Source of the DNA: Streptomonospora mangrovi
GTDB lineage: Bacteria; Actinomycetota; Actinomycetes; Streptosporangiales; Streptosporangiaceae
Direction of reading: 5' to 3'
Length of the DNA stretch: 64,000 nt
Assembly: GCF_027604915.1 (NCBI RefSeq)
Contig: NZ_JAJAQC010000002.1
Span: forward strand, 62,001-126,000
Within the stretch, counting starts at the first letter, position 1, and each line of letters opens with the position of its first letter. The position numbers and the translations under genes are program-made. Shown here one piece after another: positions 15,377-24,926 of the stretch. The notes under the pieces are model-generated. The model saw nothing but the letters and a program-made list of their open reading frames with translations, was not told the origin of the DNA and did not search any database.

Positions 15377-16297
15377 TCAGGAGCCGGCCGGGCGGTCCTC
15401 GACCACCCGCAGCAGGCCCTCCTGCACCACCGAGCACACGAGTTCGCCCTGGCGGGTGAACACCAGACCGCGCGCGAGCCCCCGCGCGCCGCCGGCGCTG
15501 GGGGTCTCCTGGGCGTACAGCAGCCACTCGTCGGCGCGGAAGGGGCGGTGGAACCACATGGCGTGGTCGAGGCTGGCCATGGACAGCCCGGCGAACGAGC
15601 GGCCGTGGCGCAGCAGCACGGTGTCGAGCAGGGTCATGTCCGAGGCGTAGGTCATCAGGCACACGTGCAGCATGGGGTCGTCGGGCAGGGTGCCCTTGAC
15701 CTTGAGCCACACCAGGTTGCGGGTGGTGCGCAGGCCGGGGTCGCGTTCGACCTCGAAGGACAGCGGGCCGACCGGCCGCAGCTCGATGGGGTGCCAGCTC
15801 GCGAAGCGCGGGACCTTGCCGAAGGCGGTGTAGAGGCGGTCGCGCATGGAGGGGAGGTCGTCGGGCGCGGGCGCCTCGGGCATGTCGACCTGGTGTGCGA
15901 GGCCGGGCTCGCTCTTGTGGAAGGACGCCGACAGGGTGAAGATCGCCTTGCCGTGCTGGATGGCGGTGACCCGGCGGGTGGTGAACGAGCGGCCGTCGCG
16001 CACGCGGTCGACGTCGTAGACGATCGGCACGGCGGGGTCGCCGGGCCGGATGAAGTAGGCGTGCAGGGAGTGGACGTGGCGCTCCTCGGGCACGGTGCGC
16101 CCGGCCGCCACCAGCGCCTGCCCGGCGACCTGCCCGCCGAACACCCGCTGGGGGCCGCCGTCGGGGCTGCGCCCGCGGAAGATGTTGTCCTCGATGCGTT
16201 CGAGGTCGAGGATGCCCAGCAGGCCGTCGACGGTCTGGGCCCGCACCGCTTGGTCGGCGGCCGGGTCAGTCGGTCTGCCGCTGTGCTGATCCGCCAT
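15377..16297 (-). CDS. tesB: acyl-CoA thioesterase II
   Basis: A 306-residue double-hotdog thioesterase hydrolysing fatty acyl-CoA to free acid and CoA in the cytosol. Family marks are RVFGGQVAGQALVAA (residues about 50-64), HSLHAYFIRPGD, and in the second hotdog ASLDHAMWFHRPFRADEWLLY with the catalytic Asp of SLDH. ATG at 16297 is preceded by GAGAGGAA. Its 5' end overlaps the last 32 bases of uvrD2 on the same strand, so the two are probably co-transcribed. Confidence 0.93.
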   Translation of the reverse strand: MADQHSGRPTDPAADQAVRAQTVDGLLGILDLERIEDNIFRGRSPDGGPQRVFGGQVAGQALVAAGRTVPEERHVHSLHAYFIRPGDPAVPIVYDVDRVRDGRSFTTRRVTAIQHGKAIFTLSASFHKSEPGLAHQVDMPEAPAPDDLPSMRDRLYTAFGKVPRFASWHPIELRPVGPLSFEVERDPGLRTTRNLVWLKVKGTLPDDPMLHVCLMTYASDMTLLDTVLLRHGRSFAGLSMASLDHAMWFHRPFRADEWLLYAQETPSAGGARGLARGLVFTRQGELVCSVVQEGLLRVVEDRPAGS

Positions 16298-18374
16298 CGG
16301 GGTGTTCCTCTCCGTCGTCGGCCGGCTCCCGGCCCGCGCACAGGGCCAGCACCGCCTCACCGTAGCGTTCGAGCTTGACGGCCCCCACGCCGGATATGCG
16401 GGAGAGCTGGGCGAGGTCGTCGGGCACGTGTTCGGCGATGGCCTGGAGCGTGGAGTCGGTGAAGATCACGTAGGCGGGGACCTTCTGCTTCTCGGCGGAG
16501 GCGCGCCGCCAGGTCTTCAGCCGCTCCAGCAGGGCTTCGTCGTAGTCGGCGGGGCAGTCCAGGCAGCGGGCGAGCTTGCGTTCGGCGGCGTCGGTCAGGG
16601 TGGTGCCGCAGATGCGGCAGCGCACCACCCGGGACTGGCGGCGGGAGTCGCGCCGGGAGGACGCCAGCGAGGGCGAGGCCGGGCGCAGGCCGTCGAGGAA
16701 GCGGGAGGGCTTGCGTGACTTGCGCCCGCCCGGCGACCGGGCCAGCGCCCACGACAGCGACAGGTGCTCGCGGGCGCGGGTGACGCCGACGTAGAACAGC
16801 CGACGCTCCTCCTCGACCTGCTCGGGGGACTCGGCGAAGACGATCGGCATCAGCCCCTCGGTGAGGCCGACGAGGAACACGGCGTCCCATTCGAGGCCCT
16901 TGGCGGAGTGCAGCGAGGCCAGGGTGACGCCTTCGTACTCGGGGGCGTGCTCGGTGGCGACGCGGGCGTCGAGTTCGTTGACGAAGTCGGCCATGGTGGC
17001 GCCGGGGCGGGCGGCGGCGACGTCCTCGGCAAGCTGGGCGAGCGCGGCCAGGGACTCCCACCGCTCGCGGGCCTGGCGGCCCTCGGGCGGCTGGGGGGTG
17101 AGCCCCAGCGGGCCGAGGATGTGGTGGACGGTGCGGGCGAGGGGGTCGTCGCCGGGGTCCTGGCGGGCGCCGCGCAAAGTGTGCACGGCCTGCTTGATCT
17201 CCTGGCGCTCGAAGAACCGGGTGGCGCCGCGCACGGTGTAGGACACCCCGGCGTCGGACAGCGCCTGCTCGTAGGCGGCGGACTGGGCGTTGGTGCGGAA
17301 CAGCACCGCGATCTCGCGGGCGGGCACGCCGGAGTCGATGAGGGCGGCGATGCGGCGGGCCACCGAGGTGGCCTCGGCGGGTTCGTCGTCGTACTCGGTG
17401 TAGACGGGGTCGGGGCCGTCGGGGCGCTGGGCGACGAGTTCGAGGCGGTGCTCGGCGGCGGGGCCGCGGGCGTGGCGCAGGGCGCCGTTGGCCACGCGCA
17501 CCACCTGGGGGGTGGAGCGGTAGTCGCGGACCAGGCGCACCACGGTGGCGTGGGGGTAGGCGGCGGAGAACCCGGTGAGGTAGCTGGGGGTGGCGCCGGC
17601 GAAGGAGTAGATGGTCTGGTTGGGGTCGCCCACCACGCAGAGGTCGTCGCGGTCGCCCAGCCAGGCGTCGAGCAGGAGCTTCTGGAGCGGGTTGACGTCC
17701 TGGAACTCGTCCACGACGAAGTAGCGGTACTGGTCGCGGACGCGGTCGGCGATCTGGGGGTGCTCGATGATGATGCCGGCGGTGAGTTCGAGCAGGGACT
17801 CGAAGTCGAGAAGGTTGCGGTCGCGGCACTGCTCCTCGTACGCCTCGTAGACGCGGGCGACGTCGTGGGCGGGCATGGGCGCGGTGCGGCCGGCCTTGCC
17901 GATGGCGGCCTCGTAGTCGGCGGGGCGGACCTGGGTGGCCTTGGACCACTCGATCTCGCCGGCGAGGTCGCGCAGGCCGGTGCGGTCGAGTTGGAGCCCG
18001 CAGGAGTGCGCGGCGCGGGCGACCTCCTGGATCTTGCTGTCGATGAGGGTGGGCATGGGGCCGCCGATGGCCTGGGGCCAGAAGTAGGAGAGCTGGCGCA
18101 CGGCGGCGGAGTGGAAGGTGCGGGCCTGGACCCGGGGGGCGCCCAGCGCGCGCAGCCGGCCGCGCATCTCGCCGGCGGCGCGGACGGTGAAGGTGACGGC
18201 CAGGACCTGCTGCTCGGCGACGACCCCGCTGTGCACGGCGTGGGCGATGCGGTGGGTGATGGCGCGGGTCTTGCCGGTTCCGGCCCCGGCGAGGATGCAC
18301 ACGGGGCCCCGCAGGGCACGGGCGGCCTCCAACTGCTCGGGGTCGAGCCCGTCGAGGATGCGGTCCGGGTCCAT
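16266..18374 (-). CDS. uvrD2: ATP-dependent DNA helicase UvrD2
   Basis: A 702-residue superfamily 1A helicase, 3'-5' direction expected. Walker A is AGAGTGKTRA (about 31-40), Walker B VVDEFQDVN, and motif VI VGVTRAREHLSLSWA. The UvrD2-specific C-terminus has a four-cysteine zinc-like site (CRICGTT..CLDC) and an HRDC domain (RLKTWRRASAEKQKVPAYV). Start ATG at 18374 has GGGAG 8 bases upstream; the frame is open further but the extension is Arg/Pro-rich and unlike the family. Mycobacterial UvrD2 is essential and works with Ku in repair. Neighbours (whiB7, mycoredoxin, nudC) match mycobacterial order. Confidence 0.94.
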   Translation of the reverse strand: MDPDRILDGLDPEQLEAARALRGPVCILAGAGTGKTRAITHRIAHAVHSGVVAEQQVLAVTFTVRAAGEMRGRLRALGAPRVQARTFHSAAVRQLSYFWPQAIGGPMPTLIDSKIQEVARAAHSCGLQLDRTGLRDLAGEIEWSKATQVRPADYEAAIGKAGRTAPMPAHDVARVYEAYEEQCRDRNLLDFESLLELTAGIIIEHPQIADRVRDQYRYFVVDEFQDVNPLQKLLLDAWLGDRDDLCVVGDPNQTIYSFAGATPSYLTGFSAAYPHATVVRLVRDYRSTPQVVRVANGALRHARGPAAEHRLELVAQRPDGPDPVYTEYDDEPAEATSVARRIAALIDSGVPAREIAVLFRTNAQSAAYEQALSDAGVSYTVRGATRFFERQEIKQAVHTLRGARQDPGDDPLARTVHHILGPLGLTPQPPEGRQARERWESLAALAQLAEDVAAARPGATMADFVNELDARVATEHAPEYEGVTLASLHSAKGLEWDAVFLVGLTEGLMPIVFAESPEQVEEERRLFYVGVTRAREHLSLSWALARSPGGRKSRKPSRFLDGLRPASPSLASSRRDSRRQSRVVRCRICGTTLTDAAERKLARCLDCPADYDEALLERLKTWRRASAEKQKVPAYVIFTDSTLQAIAEHVPDDLAQLSRISGVGAVKLERYGEAVLALCAGREPADDGEEHPDGGSAQRQTD

Positions 18375-18819
18375 GCTGGTCGCTCCCTTCCGCCGTGGGC
18401 CCCGCGCGCGGGGGCGGCTGGGTGTGGTGGGTGTCCTGCCGGCTCCGTCAACCACCGGGCTCTCGCCGGTACGCGTCGGCCGCGCCGATCTCAGCCGACC
18501 GCTCAAGTCTCTCAAGTATCAGGCGGCGCGCGTGCCGGAGCGAAGCGGTCCGGGCCGACTGTGGACAACGTGTCGCGCGGGTCCCGACCGGCCTAAACTG
18601 GCTCTTTCTGGGCGAATTCCGGCACACCCGCCGCGCTCGTCCGGTTTTTCCCGGAACCGGGATTGCGTTCGGCACGTCCCACAGGCTGACATGAAGCGGT
18701 ACCAGGGGAAGCACCCAACCCTCGGCCGTGTTGGACTAGGGCAGTGTTGTCGGTTCCCACGTGTTGGATACGGGGGTGCGGGACACCCGGTTCCCCCGCG
18801 GTCGAAGGAGAGGGCTGCC
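18375..18819. other. 445-base divergent region between uvrD2 and the mycoredoxin gene
   Basis: It should contain both divergent promoters. On the plus strand GGAAC at about 18653 and CGTC 17 bases further on resemble an ECF sigma promoter (compare GGAAC-N18-CGTTG upstream of sigE), which would put the start about 130 bases before the mycoredoxin. Stress control of a redox gene would make sense but the match is imperfect. No ORF with family resemblance. Confidence 0.3.
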
Positions 18820-19083
18820 ATGACCACTCAGGCCAACGGGCAGATCACCATGTACACCACCCCCTGGTGCGGCTTCTGCAAGCGGTTGAAGAGTCAGCTC
18901 GCGCGTGAGGGCATCGCCGTCAACGAGGTCGACATCGAACAGGACCCCGCTGCGGCCGATTACGTCATGCGTGTGAACGGCGGCAACCAGACCGTACCGA
19001 CCGTCCTGTTCGCCGACGGTACGGCCATGACCAACCCGTCGCTGGCTCAGGTCAAGGAGAAGTTGGTGGCGTCGTCCTCGTGA
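18820..19083 (+). CDS. mrx1: mycoredoxin (glutaredoxin-like)
   Basis: An 87-residue thioredoxin-fold protein. The redox site is WCGFC (Cys17, Cys20) at the start of helix 1, with the cis-Pro segment TVPTVLFADG at 58-67. It reduces mixed disulfides with mycothiol, the actinobacterial low-molecular-weight thiol. Start ATG at 18820 has AAGGAGAG 7 bases upstream. It is divergent from uvrD2 and near nudC, as in mycobacteria (mrx1). Confidence 0.92.
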   Translation: MTTQANGQITMYTTPWCGFCKRLKSQLAREGIAVNEVDIEQDPAAADYVMRVNGGNQTVPTVLFADGTAMTNPSLAQVKEKLVASSS

Positions 19084-19167
19084 CCGCGTGGCACCGGGCC
19101 ACCCAGAGTCACACCGAGTGACACCGCCGCCGCCCGCCGGGCGGCGCGGCGCCCTGAGCGGGGGAGT

Positions 19168-19665
19168 ATGGAAGTGGGGAATGACGTGACGTCGAAGAGC
19201 ACGGCGAACGACACCGATACCGCGTTCGGCGTTATCCAGCGCACCTCCACAGGCTGGCGCGTGCACAGCGGCGAGGAGCTTCCAGACCTGCTCAACGCCA
19301 TGGTGCTGGCCGACCTGCTGGCCGCCGAGGAGCGGCCGCGCGCGTCCGCCCCGCCCGCTCCCCCGCGCGCCGAGGCCGACTCCTCCGACGAGGAGCGGCT
19401 GCGGCTGACCGTCGCCCAACTCCAGCACGCGCTGCACACCCGCGTGGTGGTCGAGCAGGCCATCGGCGTGCTGGCCGAGCGCCGCCGGCTGACGCCGCGC
19501 AAGGCGTTCGAGCTGCTGCGGTCGGCCTCGCGCTCGCGCGGGCGCAAGGTCGCCGACATGGCCCGCGAGGTCGTGGCGAGCTGCACCAACCCGCTGACCG
19601 TGCTGCCCGGCGAACTCGCCGGCGACGGCGCGGTGGCGCAGGCCGCACCACCCCGGCGGCGCTGA
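19168..19665 (+). CDS. ANTAR domain RNA-binding antiterminator-like protein
   Basis: A 165-residue protein whose C-terminal half is an ANTAR domain (about residues 83-145): a helical bundle with the conserved VVEQAIGVLAERRRLTPRKA core. ANTAR domains bind paired RNA hexaloops and block termination. The N-terminal 75 residues carry no GAF or receiver domain; there is only a short segment (FGVIQRTSTGWRVHSG) and an Ala/Pro linker. How it is regulated is not evident. ATG at 19168 lies close to GGGGGAG; GTG at 19186 with GTGGGG upstream is the alternative. Confidence 0.85.
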   Translation: MEVGNDVTSKSTANDTDTAFGVIQRTSTGWRVHSGEELPDLLNAMVLADLLAAEERPRASAPPAPPRAEADSSDEERLRLTVAQLQHALHTRVVVEQAIGVLAERRRLTPRKAFELLRSASRSRGRKVADMAREVVASCTNPLTVLPGELAGDGAVAQAAPPRRR

Positions 19666-19824
19666 CCCCCCTCGGTCGGGCACGGGCCGCCGGGCGCCGC
19701 GCCCGGCCGAGGCGCCGGGGTTCGGGGGCGGGGGCCGCGCTCGGGCATGCCCGCCCGGCTCGCCGTGCCCCGCCGTGCGCGCCGCGACCGCGCCGCCCGG
19801 GGGAGCGGCCGTGCGGTGGGCGTC

Positions 19825-20799
19825 CTAGAACCCGCCGGGCAGCGGCCCGCCGTACCAGTGCTCGATCAGCCCGCGCGCGATCGACACCGGCCCCGGCAGC
19901 AGCACCTCGCCCGACTCCGCCGCCGCGCGCAGCGCCGGGCGGCTCAGCCACCGGACCTCGGAGATCTCCTCGGCGTCGGTGCGCCGCGCCGGCCCCGTGG
20001 CGCGCGCGAGGAACCCCAGCATCAGGCTGCGCGGGAACGGCCACGGCTGCGAGGCCAGGTAGCGCGGCTCCTCCACGGCGATGCCGACCTCCTCGGCGAC
20101 CTCCCGCACCACGGCCCGCTCCAGCGACTCCCCCGGCTCCACGAACCCCGCCAGCACGGAGTAGCGGTGCTCGGGCCAGCGCGGGTTGTGGCCCAGCAGG
20201 CACTCCTCGACCCCGTCGGCCTCGCGGTGCACCAGCATGATCACGGCCGGGTCCAGGCGGGGGAAGTTCTCGCGGCCCTCGCGGACGCACACGCGCACGT
20301 GCCCGGCCGCCGAGGGCTCGGTGGGGCCGCCGCAGGAAGGACAGAAGCGGTGGGTGGCGTTCCAGTTGGCCAGGGCAACGGCGTGGGTGAACAGGCCGGC
20401 GTCGCGGTCGTCCAGCAGCGCGCCGACCTCGCGCAGCGACGCCGGGGCCGCGCCGGGCACGCGCGGGAAGGGGTTCTCGGCGGCGGAGAGCACCGCGAAG
20501 TAGGCGGTGCCGTCGCGCTCGTCCACGCCCAGCAGGAACCGCTCGCCCTCGGGCGCCTCGCCGGGCGAGGCGAACACCAGGCGGGGGCGCTCGCCGGCGC
20601 CGCCCGCGACCAGGGCGCGGGACTGGCGCGCCAGCAGCGCCTGCCAGCCGTAGGAGGCCGGGTCGCCGCCCTCCAGGACGAGCACGCGCGTGCCGGGGTC
20701 GGCCCAGGTCTTGTCCAGCCAGGCGTCGTCGGTGCGGCGGTGCCCGGCCAGGTCGACCGCGCCGCGGGAGAGGGCGGGGATCTCTTCTGGTGGGAGCAT
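19825..20799 (-). CDS. nudC: NAD+ diphosphatase / NAD-capped RNA hydrolase
   Basis: A 324-residue NudC. It cleaves NADH to NMNH and AMP and can remove NAD caps from RNA. The Nudix box GFVEPGESLERAVVREVAEE is complete, and the NudC signature SQPWPFPRSLM follows it. The zinc site is incomplete: CPSC and a third Cys (VRVCVRE) are present, but the place of the fourth Cys is Glu, so zinc may be absent or bound differently. ATG at 20799 has GAGAAGGA upstream. It converges with the ANTAR gene. Confidence 0.92.
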   Translation of the reverse strand: MLPPEEIPALSRGAVDLAGHRRTDDAWLDKTWADPGTRVLVLEGGDPASYGWQALLARQSRALVAGGAGERPRLVFASPGEAPEGERFLLGVDERDGTAYFAVLSAAENPFPRVPGAAPASLREVGALLDDRDAGLFTHAVALANWNATHRFCPSCGGPTEPSAAGHVRVCVREGRENFPRLDPAVIMLVHREADGVEECLLGHNPRWPEHRYSVLAGFVEPGESLERAVVREVAEEVGIAVEEPRYLASQPWPFPRSLMLGFLARATGPARRTDAEEISEVRWLSRPALRAAAESGEVLLPGPVSIARGLIEHWYGGPLPGGF

Positions 20800-20881
20800 G
20801 GGTCCTTCTCGGCGTTGGGAGCGGGTCGGGCGCGACGGCGCGAGGGCAACGCCGCGGCGGGAGGGGGCGGCGCGGGCGTGC

Positions 20882-22270
20882 TCAGCCGGCGTGGGGCGCC
20901 CCGACGGCCAGATGCTCCCACAGATAGGCGGCGCTCTCAGCGCCTTTCAGCAGGAGCGGGATCTCGACCTTCTCGTTGGGCGCGTGGATGCGGTCGTCGT
21001 TGAGGCCCACCGCCACGAACACCAGCGGCGCCCCCAGGATGTCGGCGATGTCGGCCTCGGGGCCGCTGCCGCCCTCGCGAGTGAACAGCACCTCGGTGCC
21101 GAAGGCGCGCTCCATGGCGGAGCGGGCGGCGCGCAGGGCGGCGGAGTCCAGGTCGGAGGCGCAAGGGCGCACGCCCGGCCCGTTGAAGACGACCTCGGCG
21201 CGCAGCCCGGCGGGCACCCGCTCGGCGACGAAGGCGCGCACCGCCTCCTGCACGCGGGCGGGCTCCTGGTCGGGGACCAGCCGGAAGCTGACCTTGGCGT
21301 GGGCCGAGCGCGGCACGATCGTCTTGGTGCCGGCGCCGGTGTGGCCGCCCCACAGGCCGTTGACCTCGGCGGTGGGCCGCACCCACACACGCTCCAAGGT
21401 GCTGTAGCCGGCCTCGCCGGCCGCCGCCCCGGCGCCGGCGGTGCGCAGCCACTCGGCCTCGTCGAAGGGCAGCTTGGCGATGAGGGCGCGCTCGGCGTCG
21501 CTGATCTCCACGACGTCGTCGTAGAAGCCGGGCACCGCGACCCGGCCGTCGGCGTCGTGCAACTGGGCCAGGAGCACGGCAAGCGCGCGGGCGGGGTTGG
21601 GGACCGCGCCGCCGAAGGACCCGCTGTGCACGTCGGCGCGCGGGCCGGTGAGGGTGATCTCGCAGTCGGTGAGGCCGCGCATGCCCACGCACATCGAGGG
21701 GGTGTCGGCGCCCCACATGGTGGTGTCGGAGATGACGACGACGTCGCAGGCCAGCCGGTCGCGGCGGGCGCGCAGCAACTCGGCGAAGTGGGGCGAGCCC
21801 GACTCCTCCTCGCCCTCCACCAGCAGCCGCACGGTCACCGGCGGCGCGTCCGCGCCCGAGGCCGCCATCGCGGCCTTCACGCCGAGGGCGTGGAACAGCA
21901 CCTGCCCCTTGTCGTCGGAGGTGCCGCGCCCCACCAGTTGGTCGCCGCGCTCCTCGGCGACGAAGGGGTCGGTGTCCCAGCCGTCGGCCGCGCGGGCGGG
22001 CTGGACGTCGTGGTGGCCGTAGACGAGCACGGTGGGCGCGGCGGGGTCGGCGGCGGGCCACTCGGCGAAGACGGCGGGCAGGCCGCCGGTCTCCCACACC
22101 TCGGCCGTGGGGAACCCGGCCGCCAGCAGGTGCCCGCGCAGCCACTCGGCGGACCGGCGGACGTCGCCGTGGCGGGTGGGGTCGGCCGAGACCGAGGGAA
22201 TGGCCACCCACTCCTTCAGCGCCGCGACGAAGTCGTCCCGGTGCCCCTCCACGAACTCCCGCACATCCAT
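20882..22270 (-). CDS. M20 family dipeptidase
   Basis: A 462-residue di-zinc peptidase of the M20 CNDP/PepV-like group, cytosolic, splitting dipeptides. Metal ligands occur in GHHDVQP (His-x-Asp), GRGTSDDKGQ (Asp), EGEEESGS (catalytic Glu, metal Glu) and the late RIHAPNEK (His). A dimerisation lid lies in the middle. Start ATG at 22270 has AAGGAG 8 bases upstream; the frame is open 11 codons further without support. It follows nudC on the same strand with a short gap. Confidence 0.9.
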   Translation of the reverse strand: MDVREFVEGHRDDFVAALKEWVAIPSVSADPTRHGDVRRSAEWLRGHLLAAGFPTAEVWETGGLPAVFAEWPAADPAAPTVLVYGHHDVQPARAADGWDTDPFVAEERGDQLVGRGTSDDKGQVLFHALGVKAAMAASGADAPPVTVRLLVEGEEESGSPHFAELLRARRDRLACDVVVISDTTMWGADTPSMCVGMRGLTDCEITLTGPRADVHSGSFGGAVPNPARALAVLLAQLHDADGRVAVPGFYDDVVEISDAERALIAKLPFDEAEWLRTAGAGAAAGEAGYSTLERVWVRPTAEVNGLWGGHTGAGTKTIVPRSAHAKVSFRLVPDQEPARVQEAVRAFVAERVPAGLRAEVVFNGPGVRPCASDLDSAALRAARSAMERAFGTEVLFTREGGSGPEADIADILGAPLVFVAVGLNDDRIHAPNEKVEIPLLLKGAESAAYLWEHLAVGAPHAG

Positions 22271-22475
22271 CCCGACCGCTCCTTCACCCAGGCCCCCCGG
22301 CACCGTCCGCCGGGCACCCCATCGAGCCTATGACCCGCCCCAACGTGCACAGGCCCGCCCCCTACCTGCGGGGGAGGCTCGGGTGGCTCTTCAGGGCCAT
22401 GTCGTGGACGCACTCCCGGCCTAGGGTGAAGGGCCGGGGGCGGCGGCGCGGAGGCGGGAGGGCGGCGGGGCGGTC

Positions 22476-24095
22476 ATGGTGGGAGATGAAGAGGCGGTGC
22501 GGGAGGCGGCGTCGGGTGGGGCCGGGGGCGCCGGGCGGGCGGTGGCGGCGGCTCGGCGCGGGCTGGGCGTCCCGCTGGTGGGCGCGGTCCTCGACGCGCT
22601 GTGGCGGTGGCCCGCCCGGCGGCCCGGCGGTCCGCTGCGGCTGCTGGCCGGGCCGCGCCGCCCGGCCGGCGGCCGCACGGCGGGCGCCAGGCTGGCGGGC
22701 GGGGTGTGCGCCGGGCTCGCGCGCGGCTCGCAGCCGGCCGCCCTCACCCTGCGGATCGTGTTCGTACTGGTCGGCTTCCCCCTCGGGGTGGTCGTCTACC
22801 TGCTGCTGTGGCTGGTGCTGCCCGCCGAGGGCGACCCCGCGCCCGACCCCGAGACCCGCGCCGAGACCGGGGAGGATCCCGCCTCCCCCACCCCGCTGCC
22901 CCGCGAGGTCACCGCGTGGGTGCTGCTGACGGCCGTCGCCGGCGGCCTGGCCGCGCTCGTCGCCGTCCAGCTCGCCCTGTTCCACCAACTGGCGGTCCTG
23001 CCGTCGGTGCTGCTGGGGCTGGTCGTGGGCCTGCCGTTCGCGCTGCTGCCCGTCGCGCCGCTGCTGACCTGGCGGATCACGGCCGGCGGCCTGGCCGTCG
23101 TCCTCTACGCGGTGGGCGCCTACGGCGACCCACCCCTGGACCTGTGGCCGTGGCCGGTGGCCGCGCTCGTGGCCCTGCCGGTGGTGCTCTACGCGGTGGC
23201 GGCGGCCTACCCGGGGCGGATCACCGCCGGGGTCGCCGTGGTCACGGTCGGCCTGGACATCGCCGCCGCCTACCCGCTGGCCGGCACCCACCCGGCCCAG
23301 ACCGCCTGGATCGGGGCGGTCGCGGCGGCCGTGCTGCTACTGGGCTACAACGTGCACAGCCGGCGCGCCGCCCAGCGGCGCCTGGCCGAGGAGAGCCGGC
23401 TGCGCCGCCGCGACCGCGCCCGCCAGGCGGTGCTGGAGGAGCGCTCCCGCATCGCCCGCGAACTGCACGACGTGGTGTCGCACCACATGTCGATGATCGC
23501 CATCCAGGCCGACGCCGCCCCCTACAAGTTCGCCGACCTGGAGCCGGGTCCCACCGAGACGTTCCACGCCATCCGCGACGCCGCCCGCGACGCGCTGGCG
23601 GAGATGCGCCGGGTGGTGGGGCTGCTGCGCGAGGAGGACGAGGACGGAGCGCCCGAGCGCGCGCCCCAGCCGGGCCTGGCCCGGGTGCCCGACCTGGTGG
23701 CCCAGGCGCACCAGGCCGGCATGGACATCACCCTGGCGGCGCCGGCGGACACCGCCGCCGACCCCGGCGCGCCGGGCCTGCCCGACGCCGTGGACCTGTC
23801 GGCCTACCGGATCGTGCAGGAGTCGGTCAGCAACGCCGGCCGGCACGCGCCCGGTGCGGCGGTCGCGGTCACGCTGTCCCGCACGCCGTCGCAGGTCACG
23901 GTGCGGGTGGTCAACGGGCCGCCGGATCCGGGGGCGGCGGGCGAGCGGGTACCGGCGGTGGACTCCGGCGGGCACGGCCTGGTCGGGATGCGCGAGCGGG
24001 TGGCCATGCTCGGCGGGCGGCTGAGTGCCGGACCCACCGCCGAGGGCGGGTTCGAGGTCGTCGCCGAACTGCCGCTGGCGGCGCCGCCGCACTAG
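22476..24095 (+). CDS. sensor histidine kinase with N-terminal PspC domain
   Basis: A 539-residue membrane kinase. Residues about 68-117 form a PspC domain (ARLAGGVCAGLARGS, then two hydrophobic stretches), and about six further membrane segments run to residue 290. The HisKA_3 dimerisation helix has the phospho-acceptor His331 in RIARELHDVVSHHMS, and the ATPase end has GHGLVGMRERV. The N-terminal 65 residues are Arg/Gly-rich cytoplasmic sequence. PspC suggests sensing of membrane stress; this fusion with NarL-type kinases is common in actinobacteria. The partner regulator follows after 10 bases. Confidence 0.92.
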   Translation: MVGDEEAVREAASGGAGGAGRAVAAARRGLGVPLVGAVLDALWRWPARRPGGPLRLLAGPRRPAGGRTAGARLAGGVCAGLARGSQPAALTLRIVFVLVGFPLGVVVYLLLWLVLPAEGDPAPDPETRAETGEDPASPTPLPREVTAWVLLTAVAGGLAALVAVQLALFHQLAVLPSVLLGLVVGLPFALLPVAPLLTWRITAGGLAVVLYAVGAYGDPPLDLWPWPVAALVALPVVLYAVAAAYPGRITAGVAVVTVGLDIAAAYPLAGTHPAQTAWIGAVAAAVLLLGYNVHSRRAAQRRLAEESRLRRRDRARQAVLEERSRIARELHDVVSHHMSMIAIQADAAPYKFADLEPGPTETFHAIRDAARDALAEMRRVVGLLREEDEDGAPERAPQPGLARVPDLVAQAHQAGMDITLAAPADTAADPGAPGLPDAVDLSAYRIVQESVSNAGRHAPGAAVAVTLSRTPSQVTVRVVNGPPDPGAAGERVPAVDSGGHGLVGMRERVAMLGGRLSAGPTAEGGFEVVAELPLAAPPH

Positions 24096-24098
24096 TCT
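24093..24098 (+). promoter_or_regulatory. -10 box (TAGTCT) before the response regulator
   Basis: TAGTCT includes the kinase stop codon and lies 7 bases before the regulator GTG. The regulator may therefore have its own leaderless transcript besides the operon message. Confidence 0.4.
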
Positions 24099-24105
24099 GT
24101 GGGCC

Positions 24106-24762
24106 GTGCCCATCACCGTGATAGTCGCCGACGACCAGGCCATGGTGCGCGACGGGATCGCCACCCTGCTCGACGCCGCCGACGACATCGAGGTGGTGGC
24201 CCAGGCCGCCGACGGCGCCGAGGCGGTGGCCCTGGCCCGCCGGCACGCGCCCGAAGTGGTCGTGATGGACGTCCGCATGCCCACCATGGACGGGCTGACC
24301 GCCACGCGCGAGATCGTCGACGGCGCGGGCGAGGCCGGTCCGCGCGTGCTCGTGCTCACCACCTTCGACCTCGACGAGTACGTGTACGAGGCGCTGGGCG
24401 CCGGGGCCAGCGGGTTCCTGCTCAAGGACGCCCCGGTCGCCGACCTGCGCGCGGCCGTGCGCGTGGTGGCCGAGGGCGACGCCCTGCTCGCCCCCTCGGT
24501 GACCCGCCGGCTGATCGCCGACATCGCCCGGCGCCGCCGCGACCGCGTCCGCGCCCGCCCCGACGCCCTCGGCGGCCTCACCCCGCGCGAGGCCGACGTG
24601 CTGCGGCAGATGGCCCGGGGGCTGTCCAACGCCGAGATCGCGGCCGAGCTGTTCCTGGCCGAGCAGACGGTGAAGACCCACGTGGGCCGGATCCTGGCCA
24701 AGCTGGAGCTGCGCGACCGCACGCAGGCGGTCGTCTTCGCCTACGAGAACGGCGTGGTCTAG
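24106..24762 (+). CDS. NarL/LuxR family response regulator
   Basis: A 218-residue two-domain regulator. The receiver has the acidic pair at residues 9-10, phospho-acceptor Asp55 in VVMDVRMPTMDG, Thr of LVLTTFDLDEY and Lys of FLLKDAP. The LuxR-type HTH is at about 154-212 (LTPREADVLRQMARGLSNAE). It is paired with the kinase upstream, 10 bases away. GTG start at 24106 fits the receiver N-terminus and the upstream -10 box. Targets unknown. Confidence 0.94.
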   Translation: MPITVIVADDQAMVRDGIATLLDAADDIEVVAQAADGAEAVALARRHAPEVVVMDVRMPTMDGLTATREIVDGAGEAGPRVLVLTTFDLDEYVYEALGAGASGFLLKDAPVADLRAAVRVVAEGDALLAPSVTRRLIADIARRRRDRVRARPDALGGLTPREADVLRQMARGLSNAEIAAELFLAEQTVKTHVGRILAKLELRDRTQAVVFAYENGVV

Positions 24763-24926
24763 GCGCGGTGTGATCCACGGCGCGGCGCGGGCTGGGGCAG
24801 GGCGCTGCGCGGTCCAAGTGCGGCGCGGCCGCGCAAACCGCCGCGCCCTCCCTCCCCGGGGGTAGGCCCGGGTTGGCCCTGGAAGGGGACGCGCCTTCGG
24901 GTGCCCGGTTCCTAGCGTCGTGACCC

